Positions 54,305-63,743 of a stretch of 64,000 nucleotides of DNA are shown one piece after another. Position numbers and translations under genes: made by a program. Every line of letters begins with the position of its first letter. Positions within the stretch are counted from its first letter, which is position 1. Location: contig UBZP01000013.1 in the NCBI GenBank assembly GCA_900469965.1, positions 62,001 to 126,000 on the forward strand, written 5' to 3'. The notes under the pieces were generated by a model. That model did no database searches. It was not told where the DNA came from and saw only the letters and a list, made by a program, of their open reading frames with translations. This DNA is from Hyphomicrobiales bacterium. GTDB taxonomy: Bacteria; Pseudomonadota; Alphaproteobacteria; Rhizobiales; Rhizobiaceae.

Positions 54305-54916
54305 ATGGCGTCCCTGGATCATAACCAGTCGCTTCGCAGTGTTGGCGAAGCTTCCCAGCCCTCCCGTTCCCGTCGTCCAGTGAAAGGACCGGAAAGTCCG
54401 ACGTTCCGCTCTAAAGTCGTCCGCGACTTGGTCTGCATTCTGGATTTGAATCCCGGCGTTCTCCTATGGACATGCAATCCGCCCCCGCTGGCAGTCGCGG
54501 GAAGGACATTCGTTCCGGACATTCGCATGCAGGACACTGAGGGCGGCTGGTGGATGCTTGACGCATTCGACCGAAGGCTCCCCTTCGATGCAGACGTCAT
54601 CTCGGACGCCGCCGCTGCGACGGCGCATCGGTATCGCATCGTTGATAGATCGGAAATCTACGATGGCTTCCGCTTGAGAAATGCCAGCGACCTTTTGCGG
54701 TACGCGGGCCACAACGTTCCGTTGGGCGACCGGGTGCGTCTTCTCTCCGTTCTGGACGAGAATGGGCCGCTGTCCTTTGCGGACTGCCTCCGCATCCTTC
54801 GCGAAACTCAGCCCGTTGCGGGCCTCGCTTCCCTCATTCTCCAAGGTTTTGTCGAGGTTGAACTCGATGAGGCGCTGATTGGTCCCGAGACGATGGTGCG
54901 ACGAATACGCGCCTAA
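54305..54916 (+). CDS. TnsA-like protein without catalytic residues, upstream of an AAA protease
   Basis: The 203-residue product follows the TnsA plan: RSKVVRDLVCILDLNPGV, GRTFVPDIRM, GWWMLDAFDR, RYRIVDRSEIYDGFRLRNAS, then a winged-helix RVRLLSVLDENGPLSFADCL. In TnsA nucleases these positions carry Glu (x-E-R-D), Asp (PD) and Lys (V-K). Here Glu is Val and Lys is Ala; only Asp remains. It is probably a nuclease-dead relative used for binding. GAGG lies 6-9 bases before the ATG. It forms a three-gene unit with the AAA protease and phosphoesterase genes. Confidence 0.5.
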   Translation: MASLDHNQSLRSVGEASQPSRSRRPVKGPESPTFRSKVVRDLVCILDLNPGVLLWTCNPPPLAVAGRTFVPDIRMQDTEGGWWMLDAFDRRLPFDADVISDAAAATAHRYRIVDRSEIYDGFRLRNASDLLRYAGHNVPLGDRVRLLSVLDENGPLSFADCLRILRETQPVAGLASLILQGFVEVELDEALIGPETMVRRIRA

Positions 54917-54955
54917 GCCCGCTCGTATTCCATCCCATCGTTGTTGAGGCTAGCC

Positions 54956-56890
54956 ATGACCTATTTTCCGGAGCGGGTTAAACCCCCGCTAAACCTTGCC
55001 ACTGCTGTCGCCATTATGTTGATCAGAAGCACCATCCGACCATTCTTGTCGGCGTCGAGTTTTGTCGTCGCGGTCAAGCTCCCGAACGCGGCCGACGTGG
55101 AGCAGTATGAACTAGCAACCCGTGAACTGCTGGACGCGGATCGTCTGATCGATGACGACGGAAGGTTCGCCCTGCTAGTCGATGAGGCGTCTGACATCAC
55201 CCAGACCGGTTGGAACCTGGTTTCGCGGTTTCGAGGTGTCCACCGTGCTGTCCTATTCTACACGGATGAGAGTGAAATCTCGGACGATCTCGCGCTTATG
55301 ATCGATCATCGGTTGGAAATTGCGGCACCGAGTGCCACCCACTTCAGGGCCGCCGCTAAGACGCTAGGAGTGCCAATCACCGACGATGACGCCGCGTACT
55401 TAGCCACGAGGCCTCTACGGGATGTTCGCCTGGCAATCCGTCCCGGACGGTCAGTTAGCCGTCTTGCACGGCAACTGAAGGCGTTGCCAAAGGCAGAAGT
55501 CGAGCTGCCCCCGCGGTCCTACGAGCCTGGAACCGTTCTGCTCGAGTGCATGGAGGGCTATGGGAACGCGAAGAACTGGGGCCTTCAACTGGCCGACGAT
55601 ATCAAGCGCTGGACGCGTGGTGAGATCGAATGGAGGGACGTCGATCGCGGCATTCTTCTCAGTGGCCCGCCGGGGTCTGGCAAGACAACTTATGCCCGTG
55701 CGTTGGCGAGCAGCTGCGGAGTTGCGCTTGTCGCCGAATCCGCGGCGTCGTGGCAATCAAAGGGGCACCTGGGCGACATGCTGAAGGCGATGAGGCGGAC
55801 TTTCCAAGCGGCTCGCGCTGCCAGCCCAGCCATTCTCTTTCTGGACGAGTTCGACAGCTTCGGCCACCGCGGTGTCTTCAACGACAGCTCGAACCATGAC
55901 TACAAGGTGCAGGTAATCAATGGCCTCCTCGAGTGCCTTGATCCGGGGGACGGGCGAGAAGGGGTTGTCGTGATCGCCGCTACTAACAAGGCGAGCGCGA
56001 TCGATCCGGCTTTCCTACGACCGGGTCGATTGGAACGGGTCATCGATATCCCAATGCCGGATGAAGACGCTCGGAAGGCCATTCTGGAGTTTCATCTTCG
56101 TGAAGCGTGCCCGGCCGAGCTAAGCCAATTCGGCAGGCGTACGGAAGGTTGGTCCGGTGCGGACATCGAGAAACTTGCCCGCGACGCACGCCGGGCCGCA
56201 CGGCACGCCGGAAGGCAGGGGAGGGTGACGGAGTCCGATCTTATGGACGTCATGCCTCCGGTCGTCGACTTTACGGACGAGGAACGCTTCCGGCTTTCGG
56301 TCCACGAGATCGGCCACGCCATCGTGGGACATGTCCTCCGTCCCATGAGCCTCGGCAAGGTATCGATCAACAGCGGCAGGCCCGCCAGATCGGGTTGGAA
56401 CCCCATCGGCGCAACGCGGTTCAACGAACCTCTACCGCCTATGGCAACGGCAAAGCACTTCGAAGACATCATCGCCATCTACCTAGCCGGCATGGCGGCG
56501 GAACGCATCATGTTCGGCGACCATTTCACTGGAGCGGGAGGGGATGCGGCGGCCGATCTGTCGGTTGCAACCGACTTTGCGACCATGATGGAGAGGAGTT
56601 TCGGTTTTGGCGATGGTTTGCTTACCGACATGGGGTCGGGAAGACGACCGCTGGAAAGCCTGCGCCTGAGCGATCCTCAGCTCCGTAGAGATGTCCGTCA
56701 CCGATTGGATGTGCAGTACAGGCGTGCGAGTGAAATTCTCATGGCGAGGCGGACCGAGTTAGAGGGCCTCGCCGTCCGTCTAGCTCAATGCCTAGAACTG
56801 AGCGCGCAGGACGTTGGGGAGGCTTGCGCGGCCGTCTTGGGGCGGATTGCACGGAAAGCTCGCGGTCGAAGAAGGAGATCGGAAACATGA
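54956..56890 (+). CDS. soluble FtsH-like AAA+ zinc protease
   Basis: The 644-residue product has an N-terminal domain of about 190 residues (no membrane helix) and an AAA module. That module has Walker A GPPGSGKT at about 237, Walker B ILFLDEFD at about 293, and second region of homology ATNKASAIDPAFLRPGRLER. The M41-type protease domain has HEIGH at about 450 and a third ligand Asp in GGDAAADLSVATDF near 520. FtsH proteins are membrane-bound hexamers that unfold and degrade proteins. This one appears to be cytosolic. GAGG precedes the ATG. Confidence 0.75.
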   Translation: MTYFPERVKPPLNLATAVAIMLIRSTIRPFLSASSFVVAVKLPNAADVEQYELATRELLDADRLIDDDGRFALLVDEASDITQTGWNLVSRFRGVHRAVLFYTDESEISDDLALMIDHRLEIAAPSATHFRAAAKTLGVPITDDDAAYLATRPLRDVRLAIRPGRSVSRLARQLKALPKAEVELPPRSYEPGTVLLECMEGYGNAKNWGLQLADDIKRWTRGEIEWRDVDRGILLSGPPGSGKTTYARALASSCGVALVAESAASWQSKGHLGDMLKAMRRTFQAARAASPAILFLDEFDSFGHRGVFNDSSNHDYKVQVINGLLECLDPGDGREGVVVIAATNKASAIDPAFLRPGRLERVIDIPMPDEDARKAILEFHLREACPAELSQFGRRTEGWSGADIEKLARDARRAARHAGRQGRVTESDLMDVMPPVVDFTDEERFRLSVHEIGHAIVGHVLRPMSLGKVSINSGRPARSGWNPIGATRFNEPLPPMATAKHFEDIIAIYLAGMAAERIMFGDHFTGAGGDAAADLSVATDFATMMERSFGFGDGLLTDMGSGRRPLESLRLSDPQLRRDVRHRLDVQYRRASEILMARRTELEGLAVRLAQCLELSAQDVGEACAAVLGRIARKARGRRRRSET

Positions 56891-57654
56891 GGGTCTGGGT
56901 CATTTCCGATCTGCATCTCGAGTTTGGCGTTCCCTTCGTGCGTCCAGCCTCTCTGGAAGCAGATGTATTGGTTTGCGCCGGCGACCTGCTGACAAAGGGC
57001 GTTGCCCCGAGCATCAAGTGGCTGGCGAATAACATCTGCGCTTCGCTCCCCGTCATTTTTGTCGCCGGAAATCACGAGTTCTATGGGGGGGCCGTTCAAG
57101 AGGGGCTCAGAGACGCCCGGGAACTCGCCGACCGCTATCCCAACATCCACCTCCTCGAAAACAACGCGGTGGACATCGAGGACGTCCGATTCATCGGCGG
57201 GACCCTTTGGACGGACTTCCGTGTCCTCGGCGGCGACCCCCACCTTGCTATGACTGCTGCCCAGTCCGGCATGAACGATTACCGGAAGATCAAATACGCC
57301 AAGATTCCGTACCGGAAGTTCAGGCCGATCCACGCCTATCGCAAATATATGGAAACACGGACGTTTGTGGCATCCGAACTGGGGAAGGCACGAGGCCGAA
57401 AAACCGTTGTCGTCACGCATCATGCGCCGTCCATCCGCTCCATTCCAACCGAGTTCCGGAACGACCCGCTGGCGGCTTGCTATGCCTCCGATCTGGAGAG
57501 CCTCATTATCGAAGAGCAACCGGATTTGTGGGTTCATGGTCATATCCATCATAGGAACGATTATTTCCTCGGGGGAAGCCGGATTGTCTCGAACTCCCGC
57601 GGCTATCCGTCTAAGGGGCCGATTTTCGATCCCGCGTTCACCGTAGAAATTTAG
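56887..57654 (+). CDS. calcineurin-like metallophosphoesterase
   Basis: The 255-residue product shows the dimetal set in order: ISDLHLEFG (D-x-H), VCAGDLLTKG (GD), VAGNHEFYGG (GNHE), VVTHHAPS and WVHGHIHHRN (GHxH). It hydrolyses phosphodiesters or phosphoesters; the substrate could be nucleotides or nucleic acid. The ATG overlaps the AAA protease stop (ATGA), and GAAGGAGATC precedes it. This coupling argues that it acts with the protease. Confidence 0.8.
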   Translation: MRVWVISDLHLEFGVPFVRPASLEADVLVCAGDLLTKGVAPSIKWLANNICASLPVIFVAGNHEFYGGAVQEGLRDARELADRYPNIHLLENNAVDIEDVRFIGGTLWTDFRVLGGDPHLAMTAAQSGMNDYRKIKYAKIPYRKFRPIHAYRKYMETRTFVASELGKARGRKTVVVTHHAPSIRSIPTEFRNDPLAACYASDLESLIIEEQPDLWVHGHIHHRNDYFLGGSRIVSNSRGYPSKGPIFDPAFTVEI

Positions 57655-57860
57655 GGGGCCGATAATACTCGCGACTTTTTCTCGGCTGAAGAAGCCCAGA
57701 TTGATCCCACGCGGCACCAGATTAACCGTGGATGGAGTCGGTCTCCTTCTTGATCTGAAGGACTTCAACGCATTTCCTCGCCGCCCATGCGGAAACGTTG
57801 GTTTGCGCGAAGGATCGCTTATGCGACCTGCTTGAATGCCATTGCGATCGGGGGGAGTTA

Positions 57861-58652
57861 ATGGACGTGGAAGAGGCCTTGAGAAGGATCAGATTGATTA
57901 CGCCGATGCTGAGGCAGGACGTCGGGACCGCAGTCGCTTCGCATTCGGTGATGGAAGCCTGCAACGACGTGATTCCGCCGGGCATGAAAGGCATCCATAC
58001 CGCTTACAACGATACATATGGCATTGTTCAGAATGCTCTTGCCCTGAAACTGGCGATGGATATCGCCCGCATTTTCGATGTTGGCCAAAACCCGAAATTC
58101 CCTCCGGAGACCCAAGACAAAGCCTCTGTGCAAGTGTTGGCGGCACTTTTCAGAGTACCTGGCGTACAGGAGCGGCTAGAAGCTGAGGCGTCGAATTGGC
58201 TTTCAGGGATCGAAGACCTCAGGAGCGATGGGGTCGGGGGGCCATCCTCTCCCGAAATTGCGGCGATCATGGAGGAAATCGAAGCCGACCATCGGGCCAG
58301 AGACCGTGAGACCAGTCGCAAAACAATAGGAGCCTATCTCGAGGTAGCCGCCCGCCTTTCAGCGGTAGGATCAGAGGAGGAGGCCGCGATCAAGCGCATT
58401 CGCGACTTCCGTAATCGCCGGCTGGCGCACTCGCTGTTCGACAAAGAACCCGACGCCTTACCGATGTACGCCGATCTCAATCTGCTCCTCGATCTCGCGA
58501 TGGATGCCGCCAAGCATGCTTCCTTGATCGTAGAAGGGTTAAATACGGAGTTCGATGAGCAGGCCAATCGGGATCGCACGACAGCGGAAGGGTATGCTGT
58601 TTGCGTCCTAGCAGGTCTTCGATCAGCCGAAGCGATCCAATGCTTGAAGTAA
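57861..58652 (+). CDS. AbiU2/HEPN-like protein
   Basis: The 263-residue helical protein has IRDFRNRRLAHSLFDKEPDA. This is the RxxxxH catalytic motif of HEPN RNases in the AbiU2-like setting, where the stretch is typically R-x-K-x-x-A-H. HEPN proteins cut RNA when triggered and often abort phage infection. GGGGGAG precedes the ATG at 57861. It sits alone between the protease unit and the Argonaute pair. No antitoxin-like partner is obvious. Confidence 0.55.
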   Translation: MDVEEALRRIRLITPMLRQDVGTAVASHSVMEACNDVIPPGMKGIHTAYNDTYGIVQNALALKLAMDIARIFDVGQNPKFPPETQDKASVQVLAALFRVPGVQERLEAEASNWLSGIEDLRSDGVGGPSSPEIAAIMEEIEADHRARDRETSRKTIGAYLEVAARLSAVGSEEEAAIKRIRDFRNRRLAHSLFDKEPDALPMYADLNLLLDLAMDAAKHASLIVEGLNTEFDEQANRDRTTAEGYAVCVLAGLRSAEAIQCLK

Positions 58653-58714
58653 AAAAGGCCGGATAGTCGGTTGCAAGCATTGGCATTGTACAATCGTCTG
58701 CCTATCATTCTGGC

Positions 58715-60037
58715 ATGGCAAAGAACGTTACGCAGAATCAGCTAGTCGGCGAGATCGGTGAAACGGCCGCGAAGCTGCAGTTCCTCAAAATCGGCTTCCA
58801 GTTCGACCCACGGTCCCGGCTAGAGGCAGGTATCGATGCAATCGTGGAAGTCATGGACCACGGTAAGCCCCTGGCGAAGATGATCGCCGTTCAAGTAAAG
58901 ACCACGGCGGCGGGAAAGTATCCTAGCGAGGACAGCCAAGGCTTCCACTACCTTCTCAAGAGCGAAGACCTCGCTTACTGGCGCGGCAGCAATCTGCCGA
59001 TCATCATCGTCCTGCACCGACAGTCGGACAACACCTTCTTTTGGAAGGAAATACCGAGAGGCGAGGAGTTCCAGGATCGTCGTCTTAACTTCAGCAAGCG
59101 AGACGACGTCCTGGACGAAGGTGCGGTTGACCGTCTTGGGGCACTGACAGTTCCCAAAGCTGGGTTCGGATACTACGTGCCGCCGCTTGGTGGAGGCGAG
59201 GAAGCACTCGTCAACATGCTGCCGATCAAGCTTCCCCACGAGGTATATGTTTCCACGACACCATATTCTCGAAAGCAGGCGGCGGCGATCCTGTTCGATG
59301 CCGAAGAGCAGTCACGGTTCGACTGGGCGATCATGGGGGACGCTTTCTGGTCGTTTCACGACCCAAGGTCCTCCGTGTGCCGGCATATCGTCGATATCGA
59401 CCAAGTCGAAGCCATCGATGTCGGCGCTCTCGCGTTCCACGACGACATGGATGAGCGCAACAACTTCGCGTTTCTCCTGAGGCAGGCGCTGTCGCACCAG
59501 GTCAGGCAGGAGCTTTCCTGGGACAAGGAAAAGAAGCTGTTCTACTTCAAGGCCAAGGCCCGGAACACGGCGCGAACCTTCAAGTACGAATCCGCAAGGA
59601 AGGCCACCGAGGCCGACGTTGTGAATGTGGTGAATAGCAAGAGCGAAAAGGGTCGGGTGGAGTTCGTCCGACATCACGCCTTCGTCCCGCGGTTCGAAAG
59701 CTTCTACGACGAATGGTTCCTGGTCATCGAGCCAACGTATCACTTCACAACCGACGGGTTCACGCCACACACCTATCCCGACGCGCTTTTGGCCGGGAAG
59801 AAGCGATTGGACAAGAGCGCGTCGCTGCGAGGCCAGGTCATCATGTGGCATCGTTTCCTGGCCACCCTCGAGCCAAAGTCCGACGACCTCTTCGCTTTCG
59901 CTTCGACCGACCCATGGCTCGCCTTTGGGCCTCCGCCCTCGCTGGAACTGCCTACGAGGGTTCCAGAAGATGTATGGGGGTCGCCGAAGAAGGCAGACCA
60001 GAACGACGACGAGAAGGATTTGCTGGCCTGGTCATGA
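58715..60037 (+). CDS. DUF4365 (DREN)-APAZ effector of a short Argonaute system
   Basis: The 440-residue protein has an N-terminal DUF4365 nuclease-like fold (residues 10-160). The PD-(D/E)xK elements are [11 protein letters not shown] (Asp at about 41) and [12 protein letters not shown] (Gln/Lys at about 60-62). A C-terminal APAZ region follows at about 175-430 ([44 protein letters not shown]). It overlaps the PIWI gene at ATGA. In SPARDA systems this partner is a DNA/RNA nuclease set loose when the Argonaute finds its target. Confidence 0.75.
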   Translation: MAKNVTQNQLVGEIGETAAKLQFLKIGFQFDPRSRLEAGIDAIVEVMDHGKPLAKMIAVQVKTTAAGKYPSEDSQGFHYLLKSEDLAYWRGSNLPIIIVLHRQSDNTFFWKEIPRGEEFQDRRLNFSKRDDVLDEGAVDRLGALTVPKAGFGYYVPPLGGGEEALVNMLPIKLPHEVYVSTTPYSRKQAAAILFDAEEQSRFDWAIMGDAFWSFHDPRSSVCRHIVDIDQVEAIDVGALAFHDDMDERNNFAFLLRQALSHQVRQELSWDKEKKLFYFKAKARNTARTFKYESARKATEADVVNVVNSKSEKGRVEFVRHHAFVPRFESFYDEWFLVIEPTYHFTTDGFTPHTYPDALLAGKKRLDKSASLRGQVIMWHRFLATLEPKSDDLFAFASTDPWLAFGPPPSLELPTRVPEDVWGSPKKADQNDDEKDLLAWS

Positions 60038-61488
60038 AGTTTACATCCACCATCTTCGAAGAGCCTCAGCTCGAGTTCGGCGACAAGCATCAAGACCCCG
60101 ATCCGCGGCGGGGGCTCTTCATCGCTGGTCCTTTGCAGACTGCGAGTGGCGACGCCATCAAGATTGCCGTTGTCGGAAGCGCGAAGACGGTAGAAGATAC
60201 GGAGAAGTTTCTCGCCGCCGCATCAGTCGGCTTCACCGGAAAGTCCGAAAAGCATCCGAACATGCATCCCGATTTCCCGGGGCTCGGCAACCAAAATCCG
60301 TATCGGTGCAAGTTCGAGATCGCGCAGGATGCGACGGCCGCCATCCCACAGGCAAAGATCGAAAAAATCAGGAAAGAGCCTCACCACGGCAAGGCTGTGG
60401 AGATGGCAGTCGACGAAGTCATGCAGTTGCTGACGGCTATCGAGGAAGGCAGTAGCCGCCCCGACGTTGCCATCGTCGCGCTTCCGGTCGCCCTGATCGA
60501 ACGAGTCTGGAACGCCAAAGTGGATTCCGACGGCACGGTCGAAAAAGAGGACGACGGCGGCTCCGATGCCCCGAATTTCCGTGGAATGCTGAAGGCGAGG
60601 GCGATGCACCTGAGGTTCCCGATTCAGATTGTGTGGGAAGACGTCCTCGACGAGAGGGCGATCATCCCACGCAAGGTGAAGGAAAGCAGCGCTCGTAAAA
60701 TCCAAGACGAGGCGGGCAGAAGTTGGAACATCATGACATCCCTCTACTACAAGGGGTCGGGACGTATTCCATGGCGGCGCATGCCTCAGGAAGGCGAATT
60801 CTCTGCTTGCTATATCGGTATCAGCTTCTACCGCGAGGTAGGCGGACAGCAGCTTTTCACCAGCGCCGCCCAGATGTTTGATGAGCGGGGGCGCGGCTTC
60901 ATCTTGAAAGGGCGACGGGCCCAAACCGAAAGCCGGGGGCGGCACCCCTACATGACACAGGACGACGCCAAGGCGCTGGTCGCCGAAGTTCTGGCCGCCT
61001 ACAAGAACCATCACAAGAACTTTCCTGCGCGCGTCATTGTCCTGAAGACGTCACGGTTCCGGGACGAGGAAGCTGATGGCATCATGGAGGCGCTCGAAGA
61101 GGTCGGTACCGAGATGAAGGACCTCGTCTGGGTACAGGAAACGTCATCCATTAAGGTGCTGCGAGACGGCAATTATCCCGTGATGCGCGGGACTTTCGTC
61201 GAGTTGGACGGTAAGGGGCTTCTCTACACGAACGGCAGCATCCCCTATTACGGCACATATCCCGGAATGTACGACCCTCGGCCCTTGCTGCTGTGCCCGC
61301 ACAAGACGAGCGATAGCACTGTTGCGCAGATCGCCAAGGAGGTCTTGTCGATGACGAAGATCAATTGGAATTCCACCCAGATGAACCAGAAGCTGCCGAT
61401 CCCGATCCGGGCGGCGCGCAAGGTGGGTGAAGTCCTGAAGTATGTCGGCGATGGAAAGGTCAGTTTGGACTACACGAGGTACATGTGA
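60034..61488 (+). CDS. short prokaryotic Argonaute (MID-PIWI, catalytically inactive type)
   Basis: The 484-residue protein starts inside the effector stop codon (ATGA). It has MID at about 40-230 and PIWI from about 235. [20 protein letters not shown] is the canonical PIWI entry. [20 protein letters not shown] has Ser where slicer PIWI proteins have the first Asp, so the domain should not cut. [20 protein letters not shown] likewise lacks the later Asp. The PIWI end reads [12 protein letters not shown]. Short Argonautes use small RNA guides to sense invading nucleic acid and activate the attached effector. Confidence 0.8.
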   Translation: MKFTSTIFEEPQLEFGDKHQDPDPRRGLFIAGPLQTASGDAIKIAVVGSAKTVEDTEKFLAAASVGFTGKSEKHPNMHPDFPGLGNQNPYRCKFEIAQDATAAIPQAKIEKIRKEPHHGKAVEMAVDEVMQLLTAIEEGSSRPDVAIVALPVALIERVWNAKVDSDGTVEKEDDGGSDAPNFRGMLKARAMHLRFPIQIVWEDVLDERAIIPRKVKESSARKIQDEAGRSWNIMTSLYYKGSGRIPWRRMPQEGEFSACYIGISFYREVGGQQLFTSAAQMFDERGRGFILKGRRAQTESRGRHPYMTQDDAKALVAEVLAAYKNHHKNFPARVIVLKTSRFRDEEADGIMEALEEVGTEMKDLVWVQETSSIKVLRDGNYPVMRGTFVELDGKGLLYTNGSIPYYGTYPGMYDPRPLLLCPHKTSDSTVAQIAKEVLSMTKINWNSTQMNQKLPIPIRAARKVGEVLKYVGDGKVSLDYTRYM

Positions 61489-61825
61489 TCACGCCAACGC
61501 TACTGGGCGAAGGGCCGTCCGTTGGAGGATGGTTGCCGTTCTCTAGCGCTTGCAAAGCCTTGAAGCTTGCGGTTTCGGCAAGCGGTGTATCTCTCAAGAG
61601 AACTTTAGCAATTTTTGAAGCCTCAATGCGCGCTGGAAACGTGGTGTGGACGCGGTTTCAGGTCGACCTATCGTATGAGGCGTCTCGGGTTCCTTGTACA
61701 TGTGGCATTTGGGGGCGCTGGTGCGGCGGACATCCACACAACCTTTGAGAGAGTTGCCGCTAAAAGTGGCGCATGTAGTGTCGAACATGCGGGGAGATTC
61801 GTATGCCCGAACACAGGGAGGTAGA
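61489..61825. other. spacer without a convincing gene
   Basis: Several short frames overlap here. The next gene's ribosome-binding site lies at 61816-61822. No terminator was seen after the Argonaute gene. Confidence 0.4.
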
Positions 61826-62431
61826 ATGACGGCGAAGCGAAAAATAAAAAATGAGACTAAGACGGCCACTGCGAAAACTGCGGCGAATATTGAGGTGCAG
61901 AAAGCGTGGATCGGCAGACACAACTACGTTTTGAATTCCGATACCGTATTGCGCGATCTCTATCGACTGCTCAATGTCATAATGGCAGATGCGGCGATTG
62001 CGCACCTTGCTGTAGATGATGGCGACGTTCTTGTTTCGCTGAGAGATCAATTCGTAGAAGATGAATTAATTCACCTTCTTATCGGGACGGCTGTCATGAA
62101 CAGGTCGCATGATGATCACATGGATGGCCCGAGAAAAGACGAGGCGGAACTTGCTTTTGTTCCAGTCGCACTAACCTGTGGTCGATTGACCGATGACGTT
62201 GGTGGGAAGCAGGAACGGGAACTCGATCTCAACCTTCGTGAAGCATGCAACAAGATTATTCATGCGGAGCAAATAACGGTCGAAACGCAACAGCTAGAAA
62301 ACAACGCGTTTCCGTCTCTACCGACGACCGTAATATTGCGGGGTACTTTGGGGAAAAAGGCCTGGCTGGCATTCTTGGATGTCCCTAATTACGCTCGCGC
62401 CACTATCATGAATTTTCGAGACATCCGATGA
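61826..62431 (+). CDS. hypothetical protein of a two-gene abortive-infection-like operon
   Basis: The 201-residue product has a Lys/Thr-rich start and a helical core with LNLREACNKIIHAEQITVET. R-x-x-x-N-K-x-I-H resembles the His-containing helix of some HEPN-like proteins, but spacing differs from the textbook Rx4-6H. The ATG at 61826 has GGGAGGT just upstream; longer upstream frames lack it. It overlaps the following Abi_C gene at ATGA. Base composition is slightly more AT-rich than its neighbours. Confidence 0.5.
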   Translation: MTAKRKIKNETKTATAKTAANIEVQKAWIGRHNYVLNSDTVLRDLYRLLNVIMADAAIAHLAVDDGDVLVSLRDQFVEDELIHLLIGTAVMNRSHDDHMDGPRKDEAELAFVPVALTCGRLTDDVGGKQERELDLNLREACNKIIHAEQITVETQQLENNAFPSLPTTVILRGTLGKKAWLAFLDVPNYARATIMNFRDIR

Positions 62432-63321
62432 GTCAGCGATTTTCACCTTTCGTCATCAAGGCGCTCGTGGATGTTATCACCGGTGGGGTTGGCCAAGGAC
62501 CAGATATGGCACCACCGATTGGCATCTACCGTTCTGGTCCCAAGATCGAACAGTTCTTCCTCAATTGCGGGTTGGACATGCGTATCGGCACGAGTTCACG
62601 TGTTCCTGCCACGACAGATTTTCTACGCCAGGCCGCCGGGCAATGGGATGGTGATGAGCGCATTAAGCAGGTCATCCTGAAAGTCAGCGATCCGCGAGAG
62701 TACTTGTCGGAGCCTGACAAAGCAGCTGCGGTGCGGGACCATCTTAACCGGGCGTTGGAGGCTGACAGTCTGGCAATAACCATTGTCTCTGGTAAGGCCC
62801 ACCTCGTGCAACGCCAGTCGACAGGGATGATTGTTGAACCATTCATCAGCAAAGTTCGAACCTTGGATTTCGATGCAGTTCAAATCGAAATAGCTCGTGC
62901 CTTACCAAATGTTTCCGATGATCCAGAGGATGCTGTTACGGCCGCATGTTCGCTAATCGAAGCGGTGTGCCGCTCTATCCTCGTTGAACTTCGACTGCCC
63001 CTGCCGGCGAAGAAGGACATCGATGGACTTATCCGAGCTGTTCAAGAACCACTAGGGTTATCCCCTGGCCGTGCCGATCTACCTGTCGAAATAGAACAAG
63101 ATATCCGCCAAATATTGGGCGGACTGACGTCAGTTGCCAAAGGTATCGGTGCGCTGCGCACCCATGGGGGCGATGCGCATGGTAGGGACAAAGGAGCAGC
63201 CCGACTTGATCCTCGGATTGCCCGCTTCGCTGTAAACGCGGCTGGGTCTCTAAGCCTCTTTTTGATTGAGACATGGGAACGACAACAGCATCGCGCTTTG
63301 CCTCAGCATGGCGGAGCGTGA
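62428..63321 (+). CDS. abortive-infection C-terminal (Abi_C) domain protein
   Basis: The 297-residue product has a C-terminal Abi_C signature: KGIGALRTHGGDAHGRDKGA then RIARFAVNAAGSLSLFLIET. This domain occurs in phage-exclusion proteins and is HEPN-like (R-x-H-x-G-D-A-H-G-R). The N-terminal half is unassigned. It is coupled to the upstream gene. The gene ends 237 bases before the right end of the Tn7-like island. Confidence 0.7.
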   Translation: MSQRFSPFVIKALVDVITGGVGQGPDMAPPIGIYRSGPKIEQFFLNCGLDMRIGTSSRVPATTDFLRQAAGQWDGDERIKQVILKVSDPREYLSEPDKAAAVRDHLNRALEADSLAITIVSGKAHLVQRQSTGMIVEPFISKVRTLDFDAVQIEIARALPNVSDDPEDAVTAACSLIEAVCRSILVELRLPLPAKKDIDGLIRAVQEPLGLSPGRADLPVEIEQDIRQILGGLTSVAKGIGALRTHGGDAHGRDKGAARLDPRIARFAVNAAGSLSLFLIETWERQQHRALPQHGGA

Positions 63322-63743
63322 ATCACATTTCCAGCACGAACTCCGCAGTCGCAACTATGGCCGCAACGTGCCGACATCGACATTCGAATTGCGGCAAGGC
63401 CTGCGCGGCGACCCCAAGCCGCGCACGCCAGACTTTCCGAAAGATCGAAGGCCGCGCCGTCGTCGACGGCCCGATGGGGAGGCGGTTCGTAAGGGAATTT
63501 CGGGCTGCGTTTTGCGGATGTTTTGTTGCTGTGGGAAATTTGAACCTGCTTTTTACAACAGCAACACCTCCGAAACCGTGTAAGTTCCATAAATCGCATT
63601 ATGTGATCTGTTATAACATAACACGATAGGGGCCGAAGAAGAGATTTCAGATTCCCAGCCTCCTCCCGAGGCAACTGGCTGCCGTCGACCAGGTCCCGGC
63701 GGCAGCCCTTTTTCTTGGGGCGTCGCCAACTCGCCTCCCACCG
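63322..63743. other. right end of the island and flank; no gene
   Basis: Contains the right-end repeats, the island terminus at 63558 and the ACAGC duplication. A TGTTATAACA palindrome with flanking TTATGT/ACATAA arms (63599-63621) lies just outside, ahead of the HTH gene. Confidence 0.5.
63494..63541 (-). repeat. right-end repeats of the Tn7-like island
   Basis: GGGAATT (63494-63500) and GGGAAATT (63534-63541) are the complements of the left-end AATTCCC and AATTTCCC repeats. They point inward as transposon-end repeats should. Confidence 0.5.

Larger units (their letters stand above)
23541..63558. mobile_element. Tn7-like transposon island carrying copper resistance and defence genes
   Basis: The left end starts TGT at 23541 and the right end finishes ACA at 63558. 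In both, exactly 17 bases separate the outer edge from AATTTCCC (23558-23565) or its complement GGGAAATT (63534-63541). Each end has further AATTCCC-type repeats inside. The same 5 bp, ACAGC, flank both sides (23536-23540 and 63559-63563), the duplication size of Tn7-like elements. Core genes tniQ, tniB, tnsB and tnsA sit at 23.7-29.8 kb, reading outward to the left end. A complication: the left flank GAACCTGCTCTTTACA nearly equals the last 16 bases of the right end, so a direct-repeat (att-like) origin is also possible. Confidence 0.6.

Noticed and set aside
58715-61488. A Type I or III restriction system instead of a short Argonaute pair
   Set aside because: No methylase or helicase motifs; the second protein shows PIWI entry and exit motifs.
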